Notes under the pieces: generated by a model | What the model saw: only the letters and a program-made list of their open reading frames with translations | Databases searched by the model: none | What the model was told of the DNA's origin: nothing | Assembly: GCF_003970675.1 (NCBI RefSeq) | Contig: NZ_CP034562.1 | Location: forward strand, 1,488,001 to 1,552,000 | Length of the DNA: 64,000 nucleotides | Reading direction: 5' to 3' | Source of the DNA: Flammeovirga pectinis | GTDB taxonomy: Bacteria; Bacteroidota; Bacteroidia; Cytophagales; Flammeovirgaceae | Program-made: the position numbers and the translations under genes | Shown here: one piece after another, positions 17,723-26,554 of the stretch | Numbering within the stretch: the stretch's first letter is position 1 | Layout: each line of letters starts with the position of its first letter

Positions 17723-19204
17723 TTATTGAACGTCCCAATTTGCAGTTTCTCCATTATAAATATATGGTTTTGATACAGTGTTTGTACCATTATCATAATA
17801 TTGGAAGAATACACTAACTTCTTGGTCAGCTTTGTTTAATTCAGGATAATTTACTGTAAGAATATGATTGATTTTTGCATCAAGGATATTATCTACAGGA
17901 GTTCCTTCAGGGTATTCGCCAGCAACATTATCATAGTAACCAAAGTTACCATATTTACCATCGCCTGTTAAATCGTAATCTGCTTGAGTTAATGTAATAA
18001 CCGCAGCTAGAGATACTTTCCAAGTAGACTCGTCGTATTTGTATTTAAATTTATCAACATTAGTAGAAGCTAAAATAGGAGCACTTTGATTCCAATTAGA
18101 ACCCATTGTGTAAGACATAGATTGATCTATAGTTCCTAAGTCACCACCAGCATAATACTTATAGATAAATTGTATTTCATCTCCTTCTTGAGCATATGGG
18201 AATTTAGAAATTACAAAAGTAGGTAAATAATTTTCTGGTAAAATAGAAGAACTAAAATTATTATATTTACCTGGAGCGCCCATTGCATCATAATCTTCAG
18301 CAAGTAACATATATAGTGATGGGTTTCCAGAATATACTTCAAAACCATCAGCTCCTTTTGAATAAGGAGTATGCATAGTCTCAATTAATAAATCATCTTC
18401 CATAGTGGTCCCATCAACAAAGTCAATAGCCACCTTATAAGATGTCATTATCAAGAAAGCTTCATCTTCAGAAGTATAAATACTATCTAATATCGCAGGC
18501 ATTGCAAGTTCTGCTTTTTCTAATGATGTAAAAGCATAATAGCAGTTTGAACTTGCCTCAAAAGCATAAGTTCTTTTGACTGGTGTTTTTGTGCCATTAT
18601 TATAGAATTGATATTCAACTGTAAGTTCATTTCCAATTGTAGATTGTCCACTGTAATTAGTTTTTAAAATAAAACTAATTTTAGCATCAATAACATTCTC
18701 AACACTTACTCCATCAGGGTATTCACCAGCTTCATCATCATAATAACCAAAGTTACCATAATTATCACCTGTTAATTTGTAATCATCTGAAGTGAAAGTA
18801 ATGGTAGAAAGTGCTTCATTAAGAGCTATCTTATTCCAGATGTCATTGTTATAGCAGATCTCACTATTATACTTTTTATAATCATCTTCGTTTGTATAAT
18901 AAGGAGCATTAAAAGCAGGTTCTTCTACTAATGTACCAACAGAATAAGTCACTTCAATAATCTTATTATTAGTGTACTGATTACTTTGATAAGTTGAGTT
19001 TAAAATACTCGGAACACCATTTTGAGCACTTTCAATAGTACTAAATACAGTGTCATCTTCTGAGATAGTTGTCGATGCAGGGATTGCGTCATTATCTCTT
19101 TTAAGTTGTATATCATTATCAGCTGATTCGTGAATATCTTTATAAGGTTCACACGAAAATAATCCAGCAGATAGTGCTAATATATATATTAATGATTTTT
19201 TCAT
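17723..19204 (-). CDS. Repeat-containing outer-membrane lipoprotein (receptor partner 2)
   Basis: 493 residues. Lipoprotein signal with lipobox LFSC (Cys18), followed by EPYKDIHES. At least three clear repeat units are seen at about 137-225, 298-375 and 405-490, each with DY-x-x-x-G-x-x-x-NF, an Ile-rich helix stretch, and a V-x-Y-x-YY-x-x-G strand. The first and last share nearly the same GNFGYYD..AGEYP core. Less clear units lie around 46-130 and 230-290. It begins 19 bases after the receptor stop, so the pair is one operon. I do not know the ligand or a characterised homologue; a surface-exposed binding or structural role is inferred. Confidence 0.75.
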   Translation of the reverse strand: MKKSLIYILALSAGLFSCEPYKDIHESADNDIQLKRDNDAIPASTTISEDDTVFSTIESAQNGVPSILNSTYQSNQYTNNKIIEVTYSVGTLVEEPAFNAPYYTNEDDYKKYNSEICYNNDIWNKIALNEALSTITFTSDDYKLTGDNYGNFGYYDDEAGEYPDGVSVENVIDAKISFILKTNYSGQSTIGNELTVEYQFYNNGTKTPVKRTYAFEASSNCYYAFTSLEKAELAMPAILDSIYTSEDEAFLIMTSYKVAIDFVDGTTMEDDLLIETMHTPYSKGADGFEVYSGNPSLYMLLAEDYDAMGAPGKYNNFSSSILPENYLPTFVISKFPYAQEGDEIQFIYKYYAGGDLGTIDQSMSYTMGSNWNQSAPILASTNVDKFKYKYDESTWKVSLAAVITLTQADYDLTGDGKYGNFGYYDNVAGEYPEGTPVDNILDAKINHILTVNYPELNKADQEVSVFFQYYDNGTNTVSKPYIYNGETANWDVQ

Positions 19205-19223
19205 TTTCTTAATTAATTATCAA

Positions 19224-21749
19224 TTAGAATTTTAGTTTCATACCCATATTCCAAGTTCTACCAGAACCGTAGAATACTTTAGCTGTTTGAGCTGTATGGT
19301 CTGCACCATCTTGAGCATCAGAAACATAAGCAACATCTAATAAGTTGTCTACATTACCGTAGAAAGTTGTATTGAATGTGCCAATATTGAAGTTGTAACG
19401 AACATTCAAATCGATAATGTTGAAATCTTCCATTTTCCAAGCGTTCATTCTGTCTTCAGAGTCGTTACGGCGAGTAGGATCAAATTCAGCATAGTTATTA
19501 CCGAAGAAGTTATAATCAGCTCCGATTTTTAAACCTTTCACTAATTCATAGTCAAGTCCTAATGCAGCAGTTGTCTGTGCAGAGTTACCAACTTTTAAAC
19601 CATCAATGTAAACATTTACAGAATCTACAACCTGATTATTTTGGTCATAAATTGGAACGTTTTTCAAGTCATTATCCCATGTCCAATCACCAATAGAAAG
19701 CATTGCAGTAAGAGATAATTTTCTTGATACTTGGTATCTACCATCTAATTCAATACCCATGTGCGTAGCATTTACACCTAGTAAGTTAGCAGTAAACTCT
19801 TGGTTTACTTGTCTTGTAAATGATCTATCTTTCCATTGTGTGTAATAGATGTTTGCATTACCCTTGAATTTTGATGAACGGTAACCATATCCAACTTCAA
19901 ACGACATAATTTTTTCGTTTTCAGCATCTTTGTTACCATCATTTGTATAATTAGGGAATACAGAACGGAAGAACGGTGCTCTTGAGATATAACCTGTATT
20001 AAAGAATACATTATGGTTTTCAGTAAGGTTATAGTTAACTCCACCTTTAACACTGAAACCTAAGAAATTATATTGATCAGATTTTTGTTCGCCTGGAGTG
20101 TAGTTAAAGTAATCGTAGCGAATATATGTTGTATTAGATACAGCACCAGAAATGAATGCCGATAATCTATCTTTAGTATATTCTAATTGACCAAAACCAC
20201 CTAACCAGTATACCTCACCATCGTTATAGTAAGCTACTTTGTCGCCAACTACAGCTTTTTGATCTGGTTGATTTACGTTTGTAGTGTTTAGGTAATAATT
20301 ACCACCTAATAAATCTTCAACCTCTCTGTAGTGTTCACCAAGGTAGTATCTAATATCTAAACCACCCATAAAAGTAAGTTCGTCTGTTAATTTATTATCA
20401 TAAACAGATAAAGCACCAAACCATTTATGGTTGTTGATTGATGATCTTAAGATTGTTTCTGAACCATTTCCAAGTTCGGCAGCATCGATGTTTTCATCAC
20501 GAATTTGCTCAAAGTTAATTTGTCCATCAGATCTTCTATACGCATCCGTGTCTTTTGATGTACCAAGGAATCCTGTTCCCCCACCGTTACCGATAGATAC
20601 ATAAGCAGATGTAGATAAGTTAGATTTATCATTAATTGTCCAATAATGGTTTAATGAAATTTGAGGTTTGTGATAGTAGTTTGTGTTTAAGTTATACTCT
20701 TGACCATCTAAATAACCCCAATCTGAGTTATATTTAATGCCACCATATTTTTGGTACATTTCAATTTCTCTATAAGTTCTTCTTTGACCGTGTGTTTGAG
20801 GAGCACCAAATGCTGTAAAAGATAGCATATGTTTTTTGTTGATCTCCTTAGAAACGTTCAAGAAGTAAGAATACCCTTCAAATGAAGTAGCATCTACAAA
20901 ACCTTGTCCAGTAGTTCTAGAGCCAGAGAATGTTACTGCATAACCATTATCCATTTTACCTGTTGATAATGTTACACCAATTTTTTCTCTACCATCGTTA
21001 CCAATTCCGTAATAAACATTTCCGCCTTTTTGAGCGTCAGTCGTTTTAGTTAAGATATTGATAGTACCGCCAATAGAAGGTACAGCTACTTTAGAAGCAC
21101 CTAAACCACGTTGTACTTGCATAGAACGAGTTACATCTGATAAACCTGCCCAGTTAGACCAATATACAGCACCACTTTCCATGTCGTTTACTGGAACACC
21201 ATTAATCATTACAGCAATGTTTGCAGAACTAAACCCTCTAAGGTTAATTCTAGAGTCACCGTAACCACCACCTTGCTTAGTTGCATAAACACCAGGTGTA
21301 GATTTTAAGATTTCCGGGAATTCTTTTGTGCCTAATTTAGTTTCAATACTCTCTGGGTTGATTGTAGAAACTGCTACAGGAGTTTTTCTGTCGATTGCTA
21401 CAGATGCAATAACTTCAACTTCTGCAAGACCAATTGCATCAGAATTTAATTTAGTTTCTCCAATTGTTATAGTAGAACCTTTAAGTTCTATTTGTTTTTC
21501 AATTGAAGTATATCCCACAAAAGAGATAACTAATTTTTTTGTACCTAATAAAGATGTTTTGATAGCGTAGTTACCATCAAAATCTGAAATCGCACCTGTT
21601 GTTGTTCCGTCTATAATTACAGAAGCACCAATTACAGGTTCTCCAGTTGCTCCGTCGATCACAGTACCTTTGATCAACGTCGATGATTCTTGTGCATTAA
21701 TTGATACTGATATCAATAATGAAAGAAGTAGGAGTAAAGTGTTTTTCAT
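19224..21749 (-). CDS. TonB-dependent receptor, paralogue 2
   Basis: Start taken at the ATG at 21749 because it gives a proper signal peptide (MKNTLLLLLSLLISVSINAQ); a longer open frame to 21800 adds 17 residues without signal character. Layout: carboxypeptidase-regulatory-like domain (starting TVIDGATGEPVIGASVII), plug with LKSTPGVYATKQGGGYGDSR, and a barrel ending MGMKLKF. It is a close paralogue of the 14941 receptor, with differing barrel loops that may mean different ligands. A perfect -7 box lies at 21798-21805. It is followed by the repeat lipoprotein. Confidence 0.94.
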   Translation of the reverse strand: MKNTLLLLLSLLISVSINAQESSTLIKGTVIDGATGEPVIGASVIIDGTTTGAISDFDGNYAIKTSLLGTKKLVISFVGYTSIEKQIELKGSTITIGETKLNSDAIGLAEVEVIASVAIDRKTPVAVSTINPESIETKLGTKEFPEILKSTPGVYATKQGGGYGDSRINLRGFSSANIAVMINGVPVNDMESGAVYWSNWAGLSDVTRSMQVQRGLGASKVAVPSIGGTINILTKTTDAQKGGNVYYGIGNDGREKIGVTLSTGKMDNGYAVTFSGSRTTGQGFVDATSFEGYSYFLNVSKEINKKHMLSFTAFGAPQTHGQRRTYREIEMYQKYGGIKYNSDWGYLDGQEYNLNTNYYHKPQISLNHYWTINDKSNLSTSAYVSIGNGGGTGFLGTSKDTDAYRRSDGQINFEQIRDENIDAAELGNGSETILRSSINNHKWFGALSVYDNKLTDELTFMGGLDIRYYLGEHYREVEDLLGGNYYLNTTNVNQPDQKAVVGDKVAYYNDGEVYWLGGFGQLEYTKDRLSAFISGAVSNTTYIRYDYFNYTPGEQKSDQYNFLGFSVKGGVNYNLTENHNVFFNTGYISRAPFFRSVFPNYTNDGNKDAENEKIMSFEVGYGYRSSKFKGNANIYYTQWKDRSFTRQVNQEFTANLLGVNATHMGIELDGRYQVSRKLSLTAMLSIGDWTWDNDLKNVPIYDQNNQVVDSVNVYIDGLKVGNSAQTTAALGLDYELVKGLKIGADYNFFGNNYAEFDPTRRNDSEDRMNAWKMEDFNIIDLNVRYNFNIGTFNTTFYGNVDNLLDVAYVSDAQDGADHTAQTAKVFYGSGRTWNMGMKLKF

Positions 21750-21797
21750 AAATGAAAAATTGTGTAGATGAATAATTGGAAGTATTAAATAATGTTG

Positions 21798-21805
21798 CAA
21801 ATTTA
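21798..21805 (-). promoter_or_regulatory. Candidate -7 promoter box for receptor 2 operon
   Basis: CAAATTTA on the + strand reads TAAATTTG on the - strand, a perfect TAnnTTTG Bacteroidota -7 element, about 50 bases before the receptor start. No clear -33 TTG was seen. Confidence 0.5.
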
Positions 21806-22090
21806 AGTTTTTATTTCACATTTTTTATATCATTATTTCACCTTAAACAATATTATTTCATCTAACACGTTGATATTTAGCTCGTAATGAAAGTGTTAAT
21901 AAAGTTAAATGAATAAAACTTCACTTTAAGTTAACATTGCTTAAACAGTTAATTAAAAATATAAAAATAATATTATTTTGACTAGTTTTTTAATGGTAAT
22001 AGAATCTATTGTTAATGGAGTTTTTGAGAGGTGTAAATTGTTGTTATTAGCAATTTAAACAGTTGATTTTATTAAAATTTAAATTTATAC

Positions 22091-22128
22091 ACAAAAAAAC
22101 ACCCTACTTACCGAAGTAAATAGGGTGT
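22091..22128 (-). terminator. Intrinsic terminator of rpsA
   Basis: ACACCCTA (22099-22106) pairs with TAGGGTGT (22121-22128), with further pairing inside; on the - strand it is followed by a run of seven T. Confidence 0.88.
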
Positions 22129-22176
22129 ACCTGTATGCTTAAACTAAAAGAATAATTAATAATTAGCGTTAGCTAA

Positions 22177-23964
22177 TTACTTTTTACCACCTTTAAGTTG
22201 TTGTTTCAAGTTAGCTAATGCATCCAAATCACCTAAAGAAGTTGTAGCTTCTTCGTTTGATCCTTGTGCTGCTGGCTTGTTACCACCTTTTTTAGCTGCT
22301 GCTTTCTTAGGAGTAGCAACTGCTGCATTTTCATTGTAAACATGAACATGAGAAAGAAGGATTCTCTTATCATCTTTAGAGAACTCTAATACTTTAAAGT
22401 CTAAAGATTCACCTGTTTCAGGGTTAGTTCCATCTTCTTTCTTAAGGTTTTTGCTCATAGAGAAGCCTTCGATACCGTAAGGTAATTCTACTACAGCACC
22501 TTTGTCAGATTTAGAAAGGATAGTACCTTTATGAACTGAATCTACAGTGAATACTGTTTCGAAGTGTTCCCAAGGGTTTTCTTCTAATTGCTTATGACCT
22601 AAAGCTAAACGACGTTCTTCTGGATTAATTTCAAGAACAACAACATCTAATTGCTCACCTTGTTTGATGAACTCAGATGGGTGCTTGATTTTCTTAGTCC
22701 AAGAAAGATCAGAAACGTGTACTAAACCGTCGATACCCTCTTCTAATTCTAAGAATAGACCGAAGTTAGTTAAGTTACGAACAACACCTGAATGTTTAGT
22801 TCCAACTGCATACTTCTCTAATAAATCTTTCTTAGTCCAAGGATCTTCAGTTAATTGCTTGATTCCAAGAGACATCTTACGTTCGTCACGATCGATAGTT
22901 AATACAACTGCTTCGATTTCGTCACCAACTTTAATGAAGTCTTGAGGATTACGTAAGTGTTGAGACCATGACATTTCAGAAACGTGGATCAGACCTTCAA
23001 CGCCTGGCATAATTTCTAAGAATGCACCGTAGTCAGCAACATTAACGATTTTACCTTTAACTTTTGCTCCAACTTCAACATCTGTACCAAGAGAATCCCA
23101 AGGGTGAGAAGTAAGTTGTTTCATACCTAATGAGATACGTTTCTTGTCATCATCAAAGTCAAGAACAACAACGTTAACTTTTTGGTCAAGTTGTAATACT
23201 TCCTCTGGATGAGAGATACGTCCCCAAGAAATGTCTGTAATGTGAAGAAGACCATCTACACCACCTAAATCGATGAATACACCGAAGTTTGTCATGTTTT
23301 TGATCACACCTTCCAAGATTTGACCTCTTTCTAGGTTGTTCAAGATACGTTGTTTTTGCTCTTCTAAATCTTTTTCGATCAAGATCTTATGAGAAACTAC
23401 AACGTTGTCGTTAGCATAGTTAATTTTAACTACTTTCAACTCCATCTTCTTACCTACAAATACGTCGAAGTCACGGATAGGCTTCACATCAATTTGAGAA
23501 CCTGGCAAGAATGCTTCGATTCCAAATATATCAGTGATAAGACCACCTTTAGTTCTACGCTTAATAACACCTTCGATAACTTCGTCGTTATCCAAAGCAT
23601 TTTGGATATTTTCCCAAGCGCGAACGATTTTAGCTTTTCTACGTGAAAGAACAAGTTGACCATTTACGTCTTCTTGTTGCTCAACAAATACTTCAACTTC
23701 GTCGCCTACTTTTAGGTCCGGAGTGTCACGGAATTCGTTAGAAGGTACTAAACCATCAGATTTGAATCCAATGTTTAACACTACATCACGGTCTGTAATA
23801 GATACTACAGTAGCTTTAACTACTTCTTTTTCAGTTAATGAATTCAATGTACCTTCGTACATTTTCAACATTTCTTCTCTTTCTGTAGCTGAATAGCCAT
23901 CACCAAATTCTGAAGAACCTGCTTCGAATTCGTCCCAGTTGAAGTCTTGTGATTGTTCTGACAT
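22177..23964 (-). CDS. rpsA: 30S ribosomal protein S1
   Basis: Start placed at 23964 (MSEQSQDFNWDEFE), since the open frame up to 24006 adds a non-family MTALAKGRKQ stretch. 595 residues with six S1/OB repeats visible through GDEVEVFVE, VGKKMELKV, GQILEGVIKNMTNFGVFIDLGGVDGLLH, GAKVKGKIVNVADYGAFLE, GTKHSGVVRNLTNFGLFLE and a less conserved last copy, then an Ala/Lys-rich tail. S1 binds mRNA at the ribosome and initiates translation, important in a phylum that rarely uses Shine-Dalgarno pairing. The leader holds two hairpins with the same loop and a perfect -7 box. Confidence 0.96.
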   Translation of the reverse strand: MSEQSQDFNWDEFEAGSSEFGDGYSATEREEMLKMYEGTLNSLTEKEVVKATVVSITDRDVVLNIGFKSDGLVPSNEFRDTPDLKVGDEVEVFVEQQEDVNGQLVLSRRKAKIVRAWENIQNALDNDEVIEGVIKRRTKGGLITDIFGIEAFLPGSQIDVKPIRDFDVFVGKKMELKVVKINYANDNVVVSHKILIEKDLEEQKQRILNNLERGQILEGVIKNMTNFGVFIDLGGVDGLLHITDISWGRISHPEEVLQLDQKVNVVVLDFDDDKKRISLGMKQLTSHPWDSLGTDVEVGAKVKGKIVNVADYGAFLEIMPGVEGLIHVSEMSWSQHLRNPQDFIKVGDEIEAVVLTIDRDERKMSLGIKQLTEDPWTKKDLLEKYAVGTKHSGVVRNLTNFGLFLELEEGIDGLVHVSDLSWTKKIKHPSEFIKQGEQLDVVVLEINPEERRLALGHKQLEENPWEHFETVFTVDSVHKGTILSKSDKGAVVELPYGIEGFSMSKNLKKEDGTNPETGESLDFKVLEFSKDDKRILLSHVHVYNENAAVATPKKAAAKKGGNKPAAQGSNEEATTSLGDLDALANLKQQLKGGKK

Positions 23965-24040
23965 AATAATAAAGCACTGTTTACGCCCTTTCGCTAGTGC
24001 TGTCACGAAAGAGATATAATTAAAATATTGATTTTGTGTA

Positions 24041-24098
24041 ACTTACAGAGCTAGTACGTGGAAGTTACTGTGAATTATAGAGCTAGTACGTATAATTC
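24041..24098 (-). promoter_or_regulatory. Twin-hairpin element in the rpsA 5' leader
   Basis: The 13-mer AGAGCTAGTACGT occurs at 24047-24059 and again at 24079-24091, spaced 32 bases. The second copy is flanked by perfect 8-bp arms (GAATTATA 24072-24079 / TATAATTC 24091-24098). The first copy has a weaker stem made of different bases (ACTTAC / GTGGAAGT with a bulge). Thus two hairpins with different stems present the same loop, GTACTAGCTC on the mRNA. The pattern suggests a protein- or RNA-binding element, possibly S1 autoregulation; inference. Confidence 0.6.
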
Positions 24099-24104
24099 AG
24101 CATG

Positions 24105-24112
24105 CAAAGGTA
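24105..24112 (-). promoter_or_regulatory. Candidate -7 promoter box of rpsA
   Basis: Reads TACCTTTG on the - strand, a perfect TAnnTTTG. Transcription would begin about 5-6 bases on, so the first leader hairpin would be at the very 5' end of the mRNA. The -33 TTG is not clear. Confidence 0.6.
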
Positions 24113-24262
24113 AGAATTTATTTTTATAAAATGAAGACCTGTAGTGGCTTAGCTGTTAATTTCTTTAAAGGAGAGGTGGTAATTAAGCCGATAATTAATA
24201 AGAAAATTTGTCACTCACTTAATTAATTTACACTCTACATATTCTTTTAAATTGTAGTTTAA

Positions 24263-24306
24263 TAAAAAGAGAGTTAAAAACATTCTAAAACGTTCTTAAC
24301 TCTCTT
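24263..24306 (-). terminator. Intrinsic terminator of ispG
   Basis: 11-bp stem AAGAGAGTTAA (24267-24277) / TTAACTCTCTT (24296-24306), followed on the - strand by TTTTT. Confidence 0.82.
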
Positions 24307-24329
24307 CGTTGTGATTTTATAATTTTCTC

Positions 24330-26312
24330 TTAATTCAAAAGGTCATTAGAAGGAGCAAACCAATTGCCATCTTCATCAATTAAATTAATTAATTCATCTA
24401 CTGCATTTGCTTCTGGAACAGATCGTTTTACAACTTCTTGGCCTCTATATAAAGTGATCTTTCCTTTTCCAGATCCAACATAGCCATAATCTGCATCAGC
24501 CATTTCTCCTGGGCCATTAACAATACAGCCCATAATTCCGATTTTTACACCTTTTAGGTGGTCAGTTCTTTTTCGGATCATAGCTGTAGTTTCTTGTAGA
24601 TCAAATAATGTTCTACCACAAGAAGGACAAGAAATATATTCTGTTTTTGTCATTCTAGTACGTGCAGCTTGCAAAATACCAAAAGCCAACCTGTTGCTAA
24701 CTTTTAAGTTGTTTAGTAAATCAACTTTGTTTGTAGCAGCTAAGGGTTTTAATAAGGCTCCATCACCCAAACCATCTATTAATAGACCGCCAATATCTGT
24801 CGAACTATAAAGTTGGAGTTGATCGGCATCTACATTTTTATATTCTCTCTCAATAACTACAGGTAATTGTAAGTTATCTGTGTAAAATTTAAAAAGAGAA
24901 GCTCTGAGTTCTGGCATTGCATGTTCATTACTTGTATGTAAAATAAGAACTACATTATTATAAGCTGCCAATTCTGTGAGAACAATCGGAGTAAATTCGT
25001 TAAATGTTCCTCTAACAAAGTTAATTGATGGGTGAACTTCACTTGCTTTAAAGAAATTTTCTATACTAAATAAAGGAATTGCTTCAGAATTTTCTTCCCA
25101 AGCAATTGCGTCAATAATATTTTTCAGGCCATTTGGAGCCATGAAAGGTAATGTTTCTACTCCTGTGTAAATATAATCAGCACCATGATCAGACATTCCC
25201 CACTTATCTGTAGCAGGTAAATAATGATGACCAATATTTTTAAGGTCTGACATTTCGATAGAATCAACTTGACTGAAGTCAGCAACTACTCTAGGTACAT
25301 TGTGATCGCCAAAGTTTTCTACTTCGATTGTTTTTCTTCTTTCGTATTTAAACGGATTCTTAGGAGATACATTTATTGAGGTTGAAATAGGTGAACTATT
25401 TTTAGCTCTATGTTCATACCTTTTAATTAAGGCTTCTGCTACAGGAGCTTCTGCTTCTGGTGCTTCTGTAAGAGATACACGCACAGTATCACCAAGTCCG
25501 TCTTCTAATAGAGTTCCAATACCAACTGCAGATTTTACTCTTCCATCTTCTCCATCACCTGCTTCAGTAACTCCTAAATGTAATGGGTAAGGTTTTAAGC
25601 CTTCTTCGTTCATTTTTTGGACAAGCAAACGGTATGCTTGGACCATAATCTGTGTATTACTTGCTTTCATGGAAAGAACGATCTCATGGTAATCAAGATC
25701 ATTACAAATTCTTAAAAATTCAAGTGCAGATTCTACCATTCCTAGGGGAGTATCACCGTATCTACTTAAAATGCGGTCAGATAAAGAACCATGGTTTGTA
25801 CCAATACGCATTGCTGTACCATGTTCTTTACAAATTTCTACCAAAGGAATAAAACGTTCACGAATCCTTTCTAATTCTTCTTTGTAAGTAGCGTCATCAT
25901 ACTCAATGAAATCAAACTTCTTCTTATCAGCATAATTTCCAGGGTTGATACGTACTTTTTCAATAATACGAGCAGCAACTTCTGCGGCATTTGGAGTAAA
26001 ATGTATATCAGCCACTAAAGGTACTTTGTAACCTCGAGCTAATAATCCATCTTTTATATTCTGAAGGTTTTCAGCTTCTTTAATACTAGGTGCAGTAATT
26101 CTTACGTACTCACATCCAGAATCAACCATACGAATTACTTCTTCGATTGATCCTTCAGTATCCATTGTATCAACAGTTGTCATAGATTGTACTCTAATTG
26201 GGTTTGTTCCACCCATTGGTACATCTCCAATATTAACGGTAACGGTAGTTCTTCTTTCGTACGCGTTGATGTTGTCACAATATAAATTTGCTTGTATCTC
26301 TTCTTTTTTCAT
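24330..26312 (-). CDS. ispG: 4-hydroxy-3-methylbut-2-enyl diphosphate synthase, long form
   Basis: 660 residues, the long IspG type of Bacteroidota, chlamydiae and plants, with an inserted middle domain (about residues 280-540) between the TIM barrel and the iron-sulfur part. N-terminal barrel: NPIRVQSMTTVDTMD, ADIHFTPNAAEVAA, RINPGNYADKK, GTNHGSLSDRIL, HLGVTEAGDGEDGRVKSAVGIG. C-terminal 4Fe-4S cysteines: ISCPSCGRTLFDL and GIMGCIVNGPGE. It makes HMBPP in the non-mevalonate isoprenoid pathway. Stands alone, with its own terminator and a -7 box at 26332. Confidence 0.97.
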   Translation of the reverse strand: MKKEEIQANLYCDNINAYERRTTVTVNIGDVPMGGTNPIRVQSMTTVDTMDTEGSIEEVIRMVDSGCEYVRITAPSIKEAENLQNIKDGLLARGYKVPLVADIHFTPNAAEVAARIIEKVRINPGNYADKKKFDFIEYDDATYKEELERIRERFIPLVEICKEHGTAMRIGTNHGSLSDRILSRYGDTPLGMVESALEFLRICNDLDYHEIVLSMKASNTQIMVQAYRLLVQKMNEEGLKPYPLHLGVTEAGDGEDGRVKSAVGIGTLLEDGLGDTVRVSLTEAPEAEAPVAEALIKRYEHRAKNSSPISTSINVSPKNPFKYERRKTIEVENFGDHNVPRVVADFSQVDSIEMSDLKNIGHHYLPATDKWGMSDHGADYIYTGVETLPFMAPNGLKNIIDAIAWEENSEAIPLFSIENFFKASEVHPSINFVRGTFNEFTPIVLTELAAYNNVVLILHTSNEHAMPELRASLFKFYTDNLQLPVVIEREYKNVDADQLQLYSSTDIGGLLIDGLGDGALLKPLAATNKVDLLNNLKVSNRLAFGILQAARTRMTKTEYISCPSCGRTLFDLQETTAMIRKRTDHLKGVKIGIMGCIVNGPGEMADADYGYVGSGKGKITLYRGQEVVKRSVPEANAVDELINLIDEDGNWFAPSNDLLN

Positions 26313-26331
26313 TTGGAATGATTATTTGAGG

Positions 26332-26339
26332 CAAAAATA
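26332..26339 (-). promoter_or_regulatory. Candidate -7 promoter box of ispG
   Basis: Reads TATTTTTG on the - strand, a perfect TAnnTTTG, 19 bases before the ispG start. This implies a very short leader. Confidence 0.5.
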
Positions 26340-26502
26340 CAGATTAATTTTAATTAAGAATTATAAAAGGTGATTTAAGGCACTCAAAATTTTAGTATAT
26401 GGTATCGATTGAATATTGTTAGTAATTAAATTGCTTAATTTCTTCCAAGTACAACATCTGATTAAAACTGATAAGTAGGTGTTTTGTTCAAAAAGATAAA
26501 AT

Positions 26503-26540
26503 AAAAAAAGGTCCAAAATTTCAATTTTGGACCTTTGATT
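26503..26540 (-). terminator. Intrinsic terminator of the AraC-family gene
   Basis: 14-bp perfect stem (26507-26520 / 26523-26536) with a 2-base loop centre; the - strand continues with TTTTATTTT. Confidence 0.88.
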
Positions 26541-26554
26541 TTTATATCTATTAT

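Larger units (their letters stand above)
21750..22176. other. Gap between receptor 2 and rpsA
   Basis: About 427 bases with no open frame of note. It holds the receptor promoter element (21798-21805, - strand) and the rpsA terminator (22099-22128). The rest is AT-rich sequence in which I see no structure. Confidence 0.5.
23965..24329. other. rpsA leader and promoter region plus ispG terminator
   Basis: 365 bases without a gene. From right to left on the - strand: the ispG terminator (24267-24306), AT-rich sequence, the rpsA -7 box (24105-24112), two leader hairpins (24041-24098), and the rest of the rpsA 5' leader. Confidence 0.6.
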
